The translations under genes were made by a program, and so were the position numbers. The notes beneath the pieces are model-generated. The model ran no database searches and was not told where the DNA came from. It was given only the letters and a program-made list of their open reading frames with translations. From Crotalaria pallida (taxonomy: Eukaryota > Streptophyta > Magnoliopsida > Fabales > Fabaceae): a stretch of 64,000 bases of DNA. Shown here in pieces: positions 21,579 through 32,429 of this stretch. The first letter of the stretch is position 1. Each line of letters opens with the position of its first letter. The stretch covers positions 100,605,639-100,669,638 of the forward strand of contig CM075653.1 of assembly GCA_037953625.1 (NCBI GenBank). Reading direction: 5' to 3'.

Positions 21579-24500
21579 ATGGCTCGTTCAAGTGCTGTGA
21601 CTTCCTCTGGTGAAGATCTGGAGTCTGATGCTTCTGAATATGTTGGTGATGAGGGGACGTCCCCCCAACCCATCTCCATTTCCATCTTAAACGACCTCCC
21701 TCCTCCACGATCTGAGCCAGTGGAACAAGGTTATCGGCGCTGGGTAGACGCTCCTCGCCCCTCTCCTCCATTCGAAGGTCCACCCAAGTCCGGTAATTTG
21801 TTTCATAACTTCCCTTTGAAGGCTACTGTTGTCTCAGAGGAATTTGCTCATCTGAAAACCTCACCTGTAACTGATGTTGACAATAAGACCCTAGGCCCAA
21901 CACTGCTTCGGTCTCGTTTGTTGAGGGCTGAATTTCCCTGGTCAGAAGTTCGATTCCATATGAGGCTCAGTGTGACTGGTGGCTGGCCTAAATGGGTTGC
22001 CTCTGTTTTCAAGGATGACCCTTCGTTCGTTGAGGTTCTGGAGAGTACAGGGATTGCTGAAGCCATTAAGATTTCTACCAAACTTAGTGTATGCAAGAGA
22101 GTAACTGATCTTCACATGCTGGTACAGCGTTGGTGTTCAACTACTCACACCTTCATTACTGCATGGGGGGAGTTCACTCCGTCTCTGGAAGATGTAATCA
22201 TCCTCATGAAGCTACCCTCTTTTGGTGATTCTGACCTTTGTCTATCTGACGTTGATGAGAAATTTTTTGACATAGCAAGGGAATTGAAGGCTACCATAGT
22301 TCTGAGTGCTAAGCATTCTCGTGACATCCTATCGCAGAGGAAAGGGTCTTCTTCAAAGGGAAGGGGCGCTGGCAGGTCTGCTTCAAAGGGCCAGCATTCA
22401 GGTAAAAAGGTTTCTTTGAAGCATACCTTTGCCAACTGGATAAGGTATTTCTTTGGTGAAATTTGCGGTGATAACTTTGAATCTGGTCCTACCCTTGATG
22501 AGGGTCTATACAGAGCAGGTTTTATTGCGTTTTGGCTTAGCCGCTATGTTTTCCCTGCTCCGCCGTGGGAATCTGTGAGTCCTTCCGTGTTTGTCTTTGC
22601 TAGCATGCTGTCGCAAGGAGTCCGTCTTCCGTTGTCATCATTATATCTTGGTGGCTTATATGCAAGGTTAGATCAGATTGCAGAGCAATTGAGCAATTCC
22701 TATGGGCGCTTTCCCATAAACTGTTACTTGGACTTGACCTTCCTGCAACATTTTCTGTTTGAACACTTCCCAAAATTTGGTCCGGAGGGGCCCAAACTCG
22801 AGGACGTTGGTGAGAAGGATGATGCTGAGGGCGCTGCTGAGGCCGCTGAAGTTGCTATTGGTGAAGAAGCTGATGCTAACCCTCTCAAAATCCGGTCGTG
22901 GCACTGGTCCCAGGGCAAACCGAGGTGTCCTTTGGTCCATGTGATTGATGATGAAGGAAGCTTCTCGTTTCGTCCTTATGCTAAGCCATTGTTTCCTTCT
23001 GGGGAGCAACTTCATGACCTCTATACCAATGACAGGTTCCTCTTTGCAGCCAGGAATGATACCTCAAAGAAATCAGAAGGCGTTACTGATCTTTGGAACT
23101 TGATTCTTACTCCACGTCGCCTGTCTGGATTTGTCCCCACCGATAACAAAAGTGCACATGAGGGAGCCTTATGGCCATATGCTTATAGAACAGATAGGGT
23201 CGTTCGTCAATTTGGTTGGGATCAGCCTCCTTGCAGCCTCCATGTTGCTCCTATAGGGTGGAAGCAGCTCTTCAGTCAGTGCTTTTTTGAACTTCTGAGG
23301 ATTCGGATTCGGAAGATTCTTTCCCTTTCTACATTTCTCCCACTCTTACTGGCGGTGTCCTTCAGAGCTGGCTGGACTCTCATCAGGGGGTACTACAGCG
23401 TCTTCGTAGCTTTGAGGCGACCCCCAACCTCATCACTCCTTCAACTGTGCCCATCTCCTTTATGGACCCTTATTATGCTACTCCTTTGAAGAAAGGTATT
23501 CTTTGCTTTTACAAATGCTATTTTTCCTTTCATTTTATTTTTGTACTCAGATATAGCATGTTGCTTACTTTCAGGTGCAACTGGCTCTGCTCCTCAGACT
23601 CGCAAGAGGAAAACTCTGGCTTCTTCCCCTTCTGCATCCACTACTTCGAAAAAAGGTAAGCAGAAGGCTTCTACCTCTGGTCCCCCAATCCCAAAGTCCT
23701 CTGTCGCTAAAAAGACTTCAAGTCTTCCTTCTAAGACAATAGGAAGCGCCCCGGTTTCCACTCCCTCTCGGCGCTCACTTCGCTTGACGGCCCGTGCTTC
23801 TTCTCCAACCCTTTCCACTCCTGATCATGTTGATTTAGTGGATGAAGAGGAGGATGATACTGGTGCGTCCATTGCGGCTCATTATTCTTCTTCTGAGGAT
23901 GATCGAGTGGTCAAGGATGCTAAGGTTCCTTCTTCTGGGGGTCATCAGTCATCTCCTTCTTCTTCCAACACTGGTTCTTCTAAGGATGGGGTGTTAGGGG
24001 AAAAGCATTCTGCTGATCCTGTCCTTTCTGGTTCGATTTCCCTTTTCTTTCTAAAGCCAAACTTCCCTGCTATCTTCTTCCTTGCGTTGTCCTACCTTCT
24101 TGTGTTATTTATTTGCCTTGTTGCTTACAGTGTTATTTCTTCTTTGCTTATATTCTGTTATATTCTTACCGCTTTTGCTTACTTTTATCAGATACTTCTA
24201 GGGCCAAGCGCCCTACTTCTGCTGCCAAAGTGAAGGTTCCATCTTCTCGCTCTCCACCTAGGTTCGTTGCTCCCAAGCCCAAATCCAAAGGTACCCCTGT
24301 TTCTGAACACATTTCATCTGGTTCTGCTTCTGGTAATTTTGCTGAAGGTGAGGCGCCTCCTACTCCTTTGGAAGTCGAACCTCTTGTCACCCTTTCTCCT
24401 TCGGGCTCACCCATGAAAGTGGACCCCGACACCCTTCCTGAAGATGCTACTTCAAAGTCTCCTCCTGTGGAAGACGTTCCGGCTGGTGGTTCAGTTTCTC

Positions 24501-25383
24501 CAAGGGGCGTTGTTGTTGACTCTCCTATTCGTGAGAGTGCCCCTCATATGACTGTTACTCCTATTTCTTCTCAAAGGACTGAGACTGTTGCTACCCCTAC
24601 TTCTTCTCAAAGGGCTAAAACTACTGTCACTCCTGCTTCTTCTCAAAGAGCTGAGGCCATTGCTACCCCTGATCCCGTTTGAAAAGTCCCATCTCACACT
24701 GTCAATGACTTAACTTCTGCTCAAGAGATTCCTCCACAAACTGAAGTTACTCCCGGTGCTACTTCCAGTATTGCTTCTTTTCGTAAGTGCCATTACTTGT
24801 TGCTTATTAAAAAAAAATTTGTTTGTTTGTTTTGCATAGTCATTGTTCTTTTGTCTTTGCCTTAGTAGCATTATTGTCTTTGAAAATGACTAAGCCCCTT
24901 TCTGATGAAGACATAGCGCTCTTGAGTTCATTCTTCCATGCTCATTCAGATTTAGTGTTGCCTGGACAGCATTTGCCTCAGATTTTTAATGAAACTGGAC
25001 TTCATACCATGCTACACGTGTTGAAGCTTACTGTGAACCAGGACGTGGATTCCTTCTCTTGGGATCAAAAATCTTCCTTGTTGGACTATTTGCTGACTCT
25101 CAAACTTCATCAATATTCGGGGTCTTGGCTTGGCAGTGCAATTAAGCAAATGGAGGGCCAACGTCCTCCCTTTGACGAGGGGACTTTTATTGCAAAGAGA
25201 CAACTTTTTTTGGAGCGTCGTGCTGATTTGGAGAGCTTGATCAACAATATTTATGTTACTTTGTCCAAGGCCACTGCTGATCTGACAAGTGTGAAAGCTG
25301 ATCTTGCTGAATTGGACTCTCAACAAGAGTCTTATATTGCTATTTGCAAGGCTTCTTCTCTGGACGCTCTTATTAAGATGTAG
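21579..25383 (+). pseudogene. Plant mobile domain (PMD, aminotransferase-like) gene antisense within the Tat-type element
   Basis: Likely exons are 21579-23495, 23575 to about 24029, about 24191-24784 and about 24868-25383. Exon 1 carries the PMD signature: residues around WCSTTHTFITAWGEFTPSLED and a following hydrophobic IILMKLP, preceded by FHMRLSVTGGWPKW. Exons 2-3 encode a low-complexity Ser/Pro/Thr-rich linker with TPxSSQR repeats. Exon 4 encodes a helical C-terminal region (KATADLTSVKADLAELDSQQ, coiled-coil-like). Breaks: one-base loss near 23297, after which the visible ORF runs out of frame to 23489, and a TGA at 24680-24682 with the frame open beyond it. PMD proteins occur both as host genes (MAIN/MAIL1 family, silencing and genome stability) and as passengers of plant retrotransposons. 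Here the gene opposes the retroelement genes and ends between integrase and 3' LTR. Whether it is expressed is unknown. Confidence 0.8.
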
Positions 25384-25669
25384 CTGTTGTGTTTGTTGTT
25401 TTACTTGGCTGTTGAAAACTGTTGGAACTCTTGTATTTTGCTATTTCTGCTCTACTTTTGTTGGACTCGTATGACCTTTGTATTTGCTTTATCATTTCTG
25501 TTTCTGTTTTGCTTATGCTGTATTCAAACTTGGCTTTTGGGGAATGGGCTCTTGATGCTTTCCTTTTGCTACTGCATTGGACGAGTTTGCAATCTTCTTT
25601 TGATTTGAAGTCTTTGTATGCATCTTGCATCTCTTGCTTTTTTAAACAGACTTTTCTTTTTTATTCTTT

Positions 25670-25775
25670 TGAATAGAATCTTCCCTTCTTTTTCTTCTTC
25701 TCTTCCTTTTCTTTTTCTTCTTCTCTTCCTTTTCTTTCTCTTCTTCTTCTTCTTCTTCTCCTTCTTTTTTTTTTG
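25670..25775. repeat. Polypyrimidine tract (TTC/TCTTCC-rich)
   Basis: About 100 bases of almost pure C/T on the plus strand (purine on the element's sense strand). It is simple-sequence expansion. The long charged ORFs across it are artefacts of the repeat. Confidence 0.8.
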
Positions 25776-25911
25776 CACAGTGTTTCTCTGGGTGCTTGCA
25801 CTGAAACTTTTTCACTATACCTGTTTTTACTTTATAATACATAGAATTGGGTACATTTTCATAAACAAAAGGTGCTTTTGCACATGCAAGTTTTTGATTC
25901 ACATTCAGGTT

Positions 25912-26253
25912 GCACATATCGGGGTGCTTTCGCACATATCGGGGTGCAATCCTTTATTCATACTTAGATTGCACATATCAGGGTGCCTTCGCACATATCA
26001 GGGTGCAATCCTTTATTCATACTTAGGTTGCACATATCAGGGTGCTTTCGCACATTTCAGGGCGCTCTCGCGCATATCAGGGTGCAGTCTTTTACTTATG
26101 CTTAGGTTGCACATATCAGGGTGCTTTCGCACATATCAGGGTGCAACTTAAGTTTTTTGCACATATCAGGGCGCTCTCGCGCATATCAGGGTGCAGTCTT
26201 TTACTTATGCTTAGGTTGCACATATCAGGGTGCTTTCGCACATATCAGGGTGC
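25912..26253. repeat. Minisatellite of GCACATATCAGGGTGC units in the element's 3' untranslated region
   Basis: Thirteen copies by eye of a 16 bp unit GCACATATCAGGGTGC (variants GCGCATATC, TCGGGGTGC). They are arranged mostly as pairs 21 bp apart within a higher-order repeat of about 59-88 bp. Each unit starts GCAC and ends GTGC, so its ends are self-complementary. Tat/Ogre elements are known for variable tandem repeats at this position. Confidence 0.85.
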
Positions 26254-26481
26254 AACTTAAGTTTTTTTTTTTTAAAAAAAAGGAAACAACTCTTTTACTG
26301 GATAGCATCTGATTCATTCATGTATTCAAAAAGTGGCATACAAAACATTAGTGCCTACATGCTATGGATAATACTTCTTGATGTATTTAAAGTTCAGGGG
26401 GCCTACTCTTTTTTGTGACTCTGGCTCTAGCAGATGACAATAGCCACTGGAGTGCGCCTCTTGCACAATGTATGGGCCTTC

Positions 26482-27588
26482 TCATTGGGGTGTCCATTTT
26501 CTAGTGTGGGCATTTCTCATGACAGCATCAGTGGCTTTTAAGACTAGCTCTCCTTCTGCAAACATTCTGGGCTTAACCATCTTCTCATAGGCTAGTATGA
26601 CCCTTCGTTGGTGCTTGAGTAACTCGTCTTGTGCTTTGATTCTCATACCTTCCACTGCTTCAGCTCTTTCCACAGCACCTTCCTCATTCTGTGTGATCAT
26701 GCGTGCTGAAGGTACTAACACCTCTGTTGGCAACGTTGCCTCTGCTCCATAGACTAGAGAAAATGGGGACGCTTTTGTCGTGCCATATTTTGTAACACGA
26801 TAAGCCCACAAAGCCAAAGGCAAATATTCACTCCACTCTTGGGGCCAGTCCTCTACTGTTCTTGATAGAATCCTGATCAATGTCTTATTGGTAGATTCTG
26901 CCTGGCCATTTGCTTGAGGGTAATAAGGGGTAGACTTGTGATGGGTGACCCCATATTCTCCTAGGATCTTTTCCACTTTCTTGTTGATAAAATGAGTGCC
27001 ATTGTCTGATATAATCCTTTTGGGTAACCCAAAGCGACATATATATGATATTATCCCTTATGAACTGGACAGTAGTGTCCGCATCCGCTCTTTTGCTCGC
27101 AACAACCTCGACCCACTTTGTTGAGTGTTCAGTAGCTGCCAAGATCCATCTTCTTCCCCTTGATGGGGGATCTATAGGCCCCACGAAGTCGAAGCACCAA
27201 GTATGGAAGGGATAAGGGGCGATCAGACTCTTCATGCTGTTGGCTGGCACGTGGATCTTGTGCCCATGCTCTTGACACTGCTCGCACCTTCTCACAAAAT
27301 CAACGAAGTCCTCCCTGATCATTGGCCAAAAATATCCCATCCTTACGAGTTCTTCATACAGTGATTTTCCCCCTTGGTGTCTCCCACAGGGCCCTCTATG
27401 GACCTCTTCCATTACTTTCTCTTGATCAATCTTCTTCAAGCACCTCAAGACTTCCCCTGCAAAATTATTTCTGAACAATTCCCCTTGTCACAAAAGTATC
27501 TATCAGCTTTCTTTCTTATCTTTTCAGCTTCCATGTTGTCTCCTGGTAAGATCCCATGTTCCAAGTACTCCTTGATGGGACGGATCCA
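26482..27588 (-). pseudogene. Tat-type integrase: zinc-binding and catalytic core
   Basis: An HHCC zinc-binding motif (VHRGPCGRH ... CEQCQEHGH) is followed by the catalytic core with FDFVGPIDPPSRGRRWIL and TKWVEVVASK. In a second frame come YYPQANGQAESTNKTL and WAYRVTKYGTTKASPFSLVYG. The reading shifts near 26970-27060, where the frame is lost between the two parts. Role: cDNA integration in the nucleus. It is non-functional because of frameshifts. A second related HHCC block lies just upstream (27589-27985). Confidence 0.85.
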
Positions 27589-28284
27589 TTATGTATCTGC
27601 AAGGTGGACTTCTACTTCTTCTTTGCAATCCTGACATTGAACACAAAAGTTTTGGAAGGAATCACAGTGTGTCTTCATGGTGGGCCAAAATACACCAATT
27701 CTTTGCAAGCGTCTGTACAATCCTGGTCCCACTTGTCCACATATACTCTCGTGCAGCTGGACCATTTTCTTCAGTCCTTCTTCCTCCGCCACGCATCTCA
27801 TGAGGAGTCCCTCCCTGTTTCTCTTGTAAAGGATTCCCCTCACCAAACAGAAGTCTATGGACGCTTTTGTTAGCATTTTACTCTTTAATTCCTTCCTGAC
27901 TGGCGTCCTCCAATCATCTATATGTTCTTCTTCCATATTCCCTTCTTTCACTTGGGACTGCTGCTCCCTCCGGAGATAGACTACCTGTTTTTCTCCTTTC
28001 ATCACGATTTTGCTCCCCAAGGTAGCCAGAGCATCCGCTTTCCGATTTTCAGATCTGGGCACGTGCTCCAGCGATCCCACCCTGAATTTTTCCATGACCT
28101 CTAAGGCTCTTTCTCTGCAAAGCGCTAGTGAGGACTCTTTCACGCCATACTCCCCTTTCAATTGTCGAATCACCAGGTTTAAGTCCCCTTTTACTATCAC
28201 GCTACTGATTCCCATTTCTTCAGCTATTTTCAACCCTAGTATGAGGGCCTCATATTCAGCCTCATTGTTAGTGCAAGGGAAATC
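27589..28284 (-). pseudogene. Second (aRNH-type) RNase H, 3' part, and a first HHCC-like block
   Basis: The minus-strand frame opens with CTNNEAEYEALILGLKIAEE and ADALATLGSK, typical of the extra RNase H of Tat elements. A linker and a degenerate zinc-finger block (QLHESICGQVGPG ... CVQCQDC) follow, where the second His of HHCC is not evident. The N-terminal part of this RNase H lies at 34040-34258, displaced by the nested gag-only element. A stop ends the ORF at 27589; reading then resumes in the integrase. Confidence 0.8.
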
Positions 28285-29892
28285 TGTAAGTTCCATTGAG
28301 AATGTTTTGATAATGACAAAAGGTTTTGAACAAGCTACAAAGATATTGATCAAGTTCAAGCTCAACAAGCAACAACAAACATCAAGTGAAGAAGAGAGAG
28401 CCAACTCATGAAGACTTATGAAGATCTAGTTTGTGTTTTATTATTGTAATATCATTTGCCTCTCTAGACTTAGTCTTTTATTTGATGAGTTTGGGTAGAA
28501 TATTTAGAGGGTAGTGAATCTCTATCATAGTCATGTTTAAATCATAATTTGAGTTTTCACTTTACCTAAAATCAATAGGTGGCTTAAAGGTTTAAAAGGA
28601 AAGGTTTAGTTTTGAGAAAACAAGTTTTCAAGTGATTTCAACAGGGGTTAATCGATTATGAATCAGTTTAATCGATTACTAATCGATTATGCATGTATCT
28701 AATCGATTAAACACTGTAGAACTGGTTTTGAAAATACGTTTTTCACTTCTCAAAATCAGTTTTGAAGTGCTTCCAAGTTTTGGGTATTTTATATAAACCT
28801 TTTCCCAATTATTGTGATCATCTAGAATCATTTTCATACAAGTTTTACAAGAAATTCAAGCCACTCTATTCTCTCTTAATTTCAAAGATCAAAGCTTTTC
28901 TATTTTCATATTCTTTGATCAAGAACTCTAGAATCTCTCATGTTGATTTTGTCATAGCTATTGGAAGAGATTCATAGGAGTGTCATTGTGTTTTCTATTG
29001 TGTTGTAATCTTTGCAAGAGGCAAGTCATCTACAACAAACAAGAAGACTTGGTGTGTCGATTATCATCAAGCAAAGTTCATTCAAATTGAAGAAGAAGTC
29101 TTGGTTGTGAATCAAGCAAAGTGAAGCCTTGGTGTGTGGATTATCATCAAGCAAGTGAAGACTTGTTGTGTGGATTATCAACAAGGGGTAGAGGTTAGAT
29201 TAGAGAGAAGATCAATAGGATTACAAGGCAAGGGTGTGGAGTATCTCTTGTAGGCTATCAAGAAGGGAGTCTTCAGAGGCATTTACTTGTAATTTGAGAA
29301 CTCTAATTCCTCATAGTGAAGAATCTCTCTTGGTTGAAGAGGGGACTGGATGTAGCTTTCAAGTGGATGAAAGTGAACCAGGATAAATCACTGTGTCGTA
29401 TCTCTAAACCCTTACTCTTTACATTCTTGTTGTTCATTGTGTTCTTGGTTGAAAACCTAGAGAAAGATTGATTTTCATAATTGATTGAATTGAATCTTAA
29501 TTGTTCAAATTAAGTTGGGGAAATCATTTTCATAACCTAGGTAATTAATAAGAATATAGGTGTTAATCTTTTTCGCTGAATCTCTGATCTTACATGTTGA
29601 TTGATTGATTTTCGTATGCGATTGAAAAAGTGATTTTTCAGTTTCTAATAGATCTAATCGATTAAGGAAGTTCATAATCGATTAAGACATTTTGAATTTT
29701 CTGGACTTAATCGATTAAAATTCAGATTAATCGATTAAGTGCTGACAATTTTGCAAAAATCATTTGTTTTGATTGTTTCGATTCATTTCATTCGAAAATC
29801 TTTCAAGGTTTCTTTTACACCTATTCAACCCCCCTTCTAGGTGTTCTCCTAGGGTTCCTTAGTTGTTTCAACAACCAATTGCAGTTTCCTCA
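28285..29892 (+). repeat. 5' LTR of gag-only element A
   Basis: It begins TGTAAGTTCC and ends GTTTCCTCA. It contains two clusters of TAATCGATTA (28652-28710 and 29653-29740) and a TATATAAA box at 28790. Confidence 0.9.
28790..28797 (+). promoter_or_regulatory. LTR TATA box (element A)
   Basis: TATATAAA about 510 bp into the LTR and just downstream of the first TAATCGATTA cluster. A likely U3 promoter, repeated at about 32935 in the 3' LTR. Confidence 0.55.
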
Positions 29893-29894
29893 AT

Positions 29895-29906
29895 TGGTAT
29901 CAGAGC
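29895..29906 (+). other. Primer binding site, element A (tRNA-iMet type)
   Basis: TGGTATCAGAGC lies two bases after the LTR end. This is the classic plant copia PBS complementary to the initiator methionine tRNA 3' end. Confidence 0.9.
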
Positions 29907-29965
29907 TCGGTCGAAAGACACGAGCATAAGAGCTTTTTCGTAAAGATCCTAGTTAAGTAACCACA

Positions 29966-31753
29966 ATGGGTTCCATGAATCCCTTTGATGGTGAAGGCTC
30001 CTCGATAAGTCGTCCTCCGCTATTTAATGGTGAGGGATATGCTTATTGGAAAGTTAGAATGAAAATTTTTATCCAAGCCATTGATAATGAAATTTGGAAA
30101 GCAATAGAAAAAGGTCCTCATATCCCCTCTAGTTTAGTTGAAGGCGTAGTACATTTAATCCCCGAGGATAAGTGGAAGGATGATGATAGAAAGAAAGTTC
30201 AATATGATTATAAAGCAAAGAATATCATTACCTCCGCTTTATCTTATGATGAGTTCTTTAGAGTTTCTCAATGTGCTAGTGCTAAGGAAATGTGGGACAC
30301 TTTACAAGTGACTCATGAAGGAACTAGTGAGGTTAGGAGAGCTAGATTGAATGTTTTGATGCGTGAATATGAATTGTTTCAAATGCTTCCAAATGAATCT
30401 ATTAATGATATGCAAATGCGATTTACTCATATCATTAATCATTTGCTTGCTCTTGGTAAAACTTTTCTTCAAGGTGAACTTTCTAACAAAGTGTTGAGAT
30501 GTTTAGACAGGAATTGGCAACCAAAAGTAATGGCTATTGTTGAATCTAAGAATTTGGATGCTATGGATCTAGCAACACTTTTCGAAAAGCTTCAAGAACA
30601 TGAAATGGAGCTTGGACGTTTAAGTATAAATGAAGAGTCAGATAAGAACAATGGAAGAAAGGGACTTGCTCTTAAAGTCAATAGATCATACAATAAGAAA
30701 GAGAGTTCTGATGATGATGATAGTGAAGATTCCGATTCGGATGTTGATGAAAAAGAAATGAAACTTTTACTAAGGAAGTTTGACAAGTTTCTAAGGAGAA
30801 AAGGAAGGTTGAACAAAGACAAGAGTAAAGAGAAGAATTCTCCACACTACAAGACCAAGACTACAAAAGATGGAGTAGTTTGCCATGAATGTGGAAAGCC
30901 CGGTCATCTCAAGTATGCATGCTCTAAGTATCTCAAGAAGAAGGAAAATGAAAAGAAAAATTCTAAACACAAAAGAGCATACATAGTTTGGGATAGTGAT
31001 GTAGATGTGAAGAAAAGCACATCAAGTAGTTCTTCGGATGATGAAGAAGTCGCTAATCTCAACTTGCTAGTTCAAGTAGATGAAGAGGAAAGTTCAAATG
31101 ATGAATCAAGTGAACAAAGTGAGGATAGCGATGTAAGTAATACTAAATCCAAAATTTCTTCTAAATATGAAATGTTATATAATGCTTATGAAGAAATGCA
31201 TGAAGAACTTAAAAAACTAGTTTTGAAAAACATTGAAAGAAAGAAGCTCATTTTGAAACATCAAAAAGAGATTTTAGAACTTCAAAAACAAGTTGATGAG
31301 CTTAATCTTGAAAATGAAACCCTTGATCTCATTTATGCTAGTTCTTCTTGTGATTGTGCTAGTAGATTGAATATTGTGGTTGATTGTGAAAATTGCAAGT
31401 TGCTTAAAGATGAAAATGCTATTTTGAAAAATAAGCTTGCAAGTTTCACAAGTGGTGATATTAAATTGCGCACATTGTTAAATTTTCAAAGAGGAAATTC
31501 AAACAAGTTTGGTTTGGGTTATACTAATGCTAAGAGTAATTCTCAAAGAAATGTTGTTGATTTTTCTAAAGTTGATTTCTCAAATGCACCAACATGTTTC
31601 TATTGTGGTACTCATGGACATACTTCAAATGTGTGTTATATTAAAGTGCATGGTATACCTAAAAAAAAATTTGTTTGGGTTAAGAAGGGTGAGATTCCCT
31701 TAACTAACAAAAATGGATCCAAAACCATTTGGATACCAAAAAGCAAAGCATGA
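29966..31753 (+). CDS. gag: Gag polyprotein of gag-only Sirevirus-like element A (595 aa)
   Basis: An intact ORF about 70 bp after the PBS. The N-terminal 230 residues form a UBN2/DUF4219-type capsid-like region (PLFNGEGYAYWKVRMKIFI; WDTLQVTHEGTSEVRRARLN; INHLLALGKTF). A Ser/Asp-rich acidic stretch follows. There are two CCHC knuckles: CHECGKPGHLKYAC about residue 310 and CFYCGTHGHTSNVC about residue 550, separated by a coiled-coil-like region (KKLILKHQKEILELQKQVDE). It ends at IWIPKSKA, about where protease would begin in an autonomous relative. Role by family: particle assembly and RNA packaging. Its paralogue at 37442-39232 is very similar. Confidence 0.92.
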   Translation: MGSMNPFDGEGSSISRPPLFNGEGYAYWKVRMKIFIQAIDNEIWKAIEKGPHIPSSLVEGVVHLIPEDKWKDDDRKKVQYDYKAKNIITSALSYDEFFRVSQCASAKEMWDTLQVTHEGTSEVRRARLNVLMREYELFQMLPNESINDMQMRFTHIINHLLALGKTFLQGELSNKVLRCLDRNWQPKVMAIVESKNLDAMDLATLFEKLQEHEMELGRLSINEESDKNNGRKGLALKVNRSYNKKESSDDDDSEDSDSDVDEKEMKLLLRKFDKFLRRKGRLNKDKSKEKNSPHYKTKTTKDGVVCHECGKPGHLKYACSKYLKKKENEKKNSKHKRAYIVWDSDVDVKKSTSSSSSDDEEVANLNLLVQVDEEESSNDESSEQSEDSDVSNTKSKISSKYEMLYNAYEEMHEELKKLVLKNIERKKLILKHQKEILELQKQVDELNLENETLDLIYASSSCDCASRLNIVVDCENCKLLKDENAILKNKLASFTSGDIKLRTLLNFQRGNSNKFGLGYTNAKSNSQRNVVDFSKVDFSNAPTCFYCGTHGHTSNVCYIKVHGIPKKKFVWVKKGEIPLTNKNGSKTIWIPKSKA

Positions 31754-32429
31754 TTGTTTTGTAGGTATGATTTAAGAGCAAAGGGCTTACAAGTGTTATT
31801 CTTAAATTTGCATCTTCAATTGGTATTACATTTGCATCTCAAGTGAATGACCTACAAAGTGGTAAAAAATTGGTACAAGTGATATTGTTGAATATTCTTA
31901 TTTGGTATCAATTATAGTCTTCTCAATTGGTTTAATTGATTGTTCTCAATTGGTATTACTTTTCTAAAGTTCAATTGGTATCATTGAGTGATCATTAGAT
32001 GATTATCATGCTTTTGTGATATTTTGTCAATTAGTGACAATTAGCTTTTCAATTGGTATCATTGATTATTTTTGGTTCTTATCTTTCAATTGGTATCAAT
32101 GTTGTGAAGAAATGAATTTGAATTTCTCTTATTTTGGCTAAGCATTTTATATTTCTATTGGTATATATTACTTTTTGATAATGCCAAAGGGGGAGAAATA
32201 GTTTGTTTTGGGAGAATGGTTGTTTTTTTTGTTTTTTTGTATAGGTTGAGCAAAGTTGTTGAAGATAGGGGGAGAATCAAGCTTCTATCAATTGGATTTC
32301 AAATGTCAAAAGCATTTAGCAAGGGGGAGCAAGTTTCTCACCAAGTGATCAAATGGTTCAAGTATCAACAACTTCAAAGAACTTCAAACAACTTCAAAAC
32401 ATGTTTGTCATTTTCCAAAAGGGGGAGAT
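31754..32429 (+). repeat. 3' non-coding region of element A with PBS-like CAATTGGTATCA array and repeated purine tracts
   Basis: Between 31815 and 32170 the word CAATTGGTATCA or a near match occurs about eight to ten times (for example 31816, 31953, 31972, 32048, 32088). The same word spans the LTR/PBS junction (CTCAATTGGTATCAGAGC). Four G5AG purine tracts follow, the last (AAAAGGGGGAGAT, ending 32429) directly before the 3' LTR. Confidence 0.75.

Noticed and set aside
21475..22435. Several minus-strand ORFs opposite the PMD exon
   Set aside because: They are shadows of the plus-strand coding frame, without domain support.
25569..25935. Lys/Glu-rich minus-strand ORFs
   Set aside because: They are translations of a polypyrimidine simple repeat.
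25912..26253. CRISPR-like array
   Set aside because: Units are only 16 bp, spacing is irregular, spacers are not unique, and the locus is in a plant retrotransposon. It is a minisatellite.
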